A stretch of DNA of 20,152 bases from VAUL01 sp964603155 (GTDB lineage Bacteria; Desulfobacterota; Desulfuromonadia; Desulfuromonadales; BM103): NCBI GenBank assembly GCA_964603155.1, contig CAZRTZ010000050.1, positions 1 through 20,152 on the forward strand. Direction: 5' to 3'. The translations under genes and the position numbers were made by a program. Below are positions 19,349 to 20,152 of the stretch, piece by piece. The first letter of the stretch is position 1. Each line of letters starts with the position of its first letter. The notes under the pieces are model-generated. The model was given only the letters and a program-made list of their open reading frames with translations. It did no database searches and was not told where the DNA came from.

Positions 19349-20152
19349 ATGCCCGTGATCCGCGTTCTCCTCGCCGACGACTCCCTGCTGATCCGCACGG
19401 TCCTGAGCGACCTGCTGGCCGCCGATCCCGGCATTGACATCGTCGGCGAGGCCGGCGACGGCCGTGCCGCGGTCGAGATGACCGCGCGCCTGAAGCCCGA
19501 CCTGGTGATCATGGACGTGATGATGCCCGGGATGGACGGCATCGAGGCGGTGACCGAGATCATGGCCAGCACCCCGGTGCCGATCCTGATGCTCTCGGCC
19601 AACACCGATCCGGCCGACAGCCGCAGCGCCTTCGCGGCGATCCGCCTCGGCGCCCTCGACGTCATGGCCAAGCCGGCCGGCGCCACCACCGCGGCCTTTG
19701 CCGAGTTGTCCGGCCAGCTGATCGCCAAGGTCCGCTCCTTGAGCCGGATCCGGGTGATGCACCATTTCCGGCCGAAGCGGGGGGCGGCGGCGCCGACCCC
19801 GCCGGCCGCCGCGCCGCTGCCGGCCGGCAAGCGGCGAATCCTGGCGATCGGCGCCTCCACCGGTGGGCCGAAGGCGGTGCTGCAGCTGCTCAAGGAGCTC
19901 CCTATGGACCTGGCGGTCTCCGGGCTGATCGTGCAGCACATTGCCGACGGCTTCGCCGCCGGGTTTGCCGGGTGGCTCGACCGCGAGGTGCCGCTCAAGG
20001 TGGAACTGGCGCGTGAAGGCGACCAGCTGCTTTCCGGGCGGCTGCTGGTCGCCCCCAACGGCAGCCACCTCACCGTCACCGGCACCGGCCGGGTGGCGCT
20101 GCGCGCCAGCGCGCCGCTGCACAACTGCCGGCCGGTGCCGGTGACGGTGAGG
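19349..20152 (+). CDS. cheB: CheB protein-glutamate methylesterase, 5' part only
   Basis: ATG 19349 lies three bases after the cheA stop and opens a frame of 268 codons that runs off the right edge. The receiver (1-about 122) is intact, with D10/D11, phosphoacceptor D56 in VIMDVMMPGMDG, S83 and K108 in MAKPAG. A Pro/Ala-rich linker (about 143-160) leads to the methylesterase domain: ILAIGASTGGPKAV with catalytic S170 and IVQHI with catalytic H197. The catalytic Asp lies beyond the window. CheB removes methyl groups from, and may deamidate, receptor glutamates and is activated by phosphotransfer from CheA. With CheR it provides adaptation for the neighbouring MCP. Confidence 0.96.
   Translation, partial: MPVIRVLLADDSLLIRTVLSDLLAADPGIDIVGEAGDGRAAVEMTARLKPDLVIMDVMMPGMDGIEAVTEIMASTPVPILMLSANTDPADSRSAFAAIRLGALDVMAKPAGATTAAFAELSGQLIAKVRSLSRIRVMHHFRPKRGAAAPTPPAAAPLPAGKRRILAIGASTGGPKAVLQLLKELPMDLAVSGLIVQHIADGFAAGFAGWLDREVPLKVELAREGDQLLSGRLLVAPNGSHLTVTGTGRVALRASAPLHNCRPVPVTVR

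Noticed and set aside
17168..20122. Open frame of 984 codons on the minus strand opposite cheA and cheB
   Set aside because: It is a shadow of the plus-strand CheA and CheB codons, for the same compositional reason; no ribosome binding site or protein family was recognised.

Overview
The window is GC-rich, densely coding bacterial DNA. Gene content and order suggest a Desulfuromonadales/Geobacterales-type member of the Desulfobacterota (former deltaproteobacteria). The main clues are an hrcA-grpE-dnaK-dnaJ heat-shock operon behind a CIRCE operator, a CarD/CdnL regulator beside ispD-ispF, a glutaminyl-tRNA synthetase, and a chemosensory cluster with a CheA-receiver hybrid and a TPR-bearing CheR. 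The taxonomic placement is inference from gene content, not a database match.

Layout. (1) Positions 1-1355, minus strand: the 5' part of rsmB (16S rRNA m5C967 methyltransferase, running off the left edge), preceded by a macro-domain ADP-ribose hydrolase gene with its own likely promoter. (2) Positions 1356-1592: a divergent control region. It holds a good sigma70-type promoter whose spacer contains a 10-G run, followed by a CIRCE element, the binding site of HrcA. (3) Positions 1593-8557, plus strand: hrcA, grpE, dnaK, dnaJ, then two envelope genes joined to dnaJ and to each other by TGATG stop/start overlaps (a periplasmic LpoA/type I binding-protein-like protein and a two-domain lipoprotein). 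A perfect 28-bp palindrome lies between dnaK and dnaJ. (4) Positions 8558-9203: carD/cdnL with a promoter-like region upstream and a strong intrinsic terminator downstream. (5) Positions 9308-10488: ispD and ispF, two steps of the MEP isoprenoid pathway, overlapping by ATGA. (6) Positions 10489-10651: an intergenic region with an imperfect inverted repeat, then glnS to 12331. (7) Positions 12349 to the right edge: a chemosensory cluster in the order cheR-cheW-mcp-cheA-cheB, with cheB cut by the window edge.

The chemosensory cluster has the parts list of the Frz and Wsp systems (CheR with TPRs, one CheW, one MCP, a CheA fused to a receiver, CheB), and no stand-alone CheY is present in the window. 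Two details stand out. The receptor carries the same sensory domain twice: once between its two membrane segments, predicted periplasmic, and once at the extreme C terminus after the signalling hairpin, predicted cytoplasmic. The CheR starts with a receiver-like domain that lacks the phosphoacceptor aspartate and the conserved lysine. Everything else is recognisable housekeeping content; I see no mobile element, CRISPR array, tRNA or rRNA gene.
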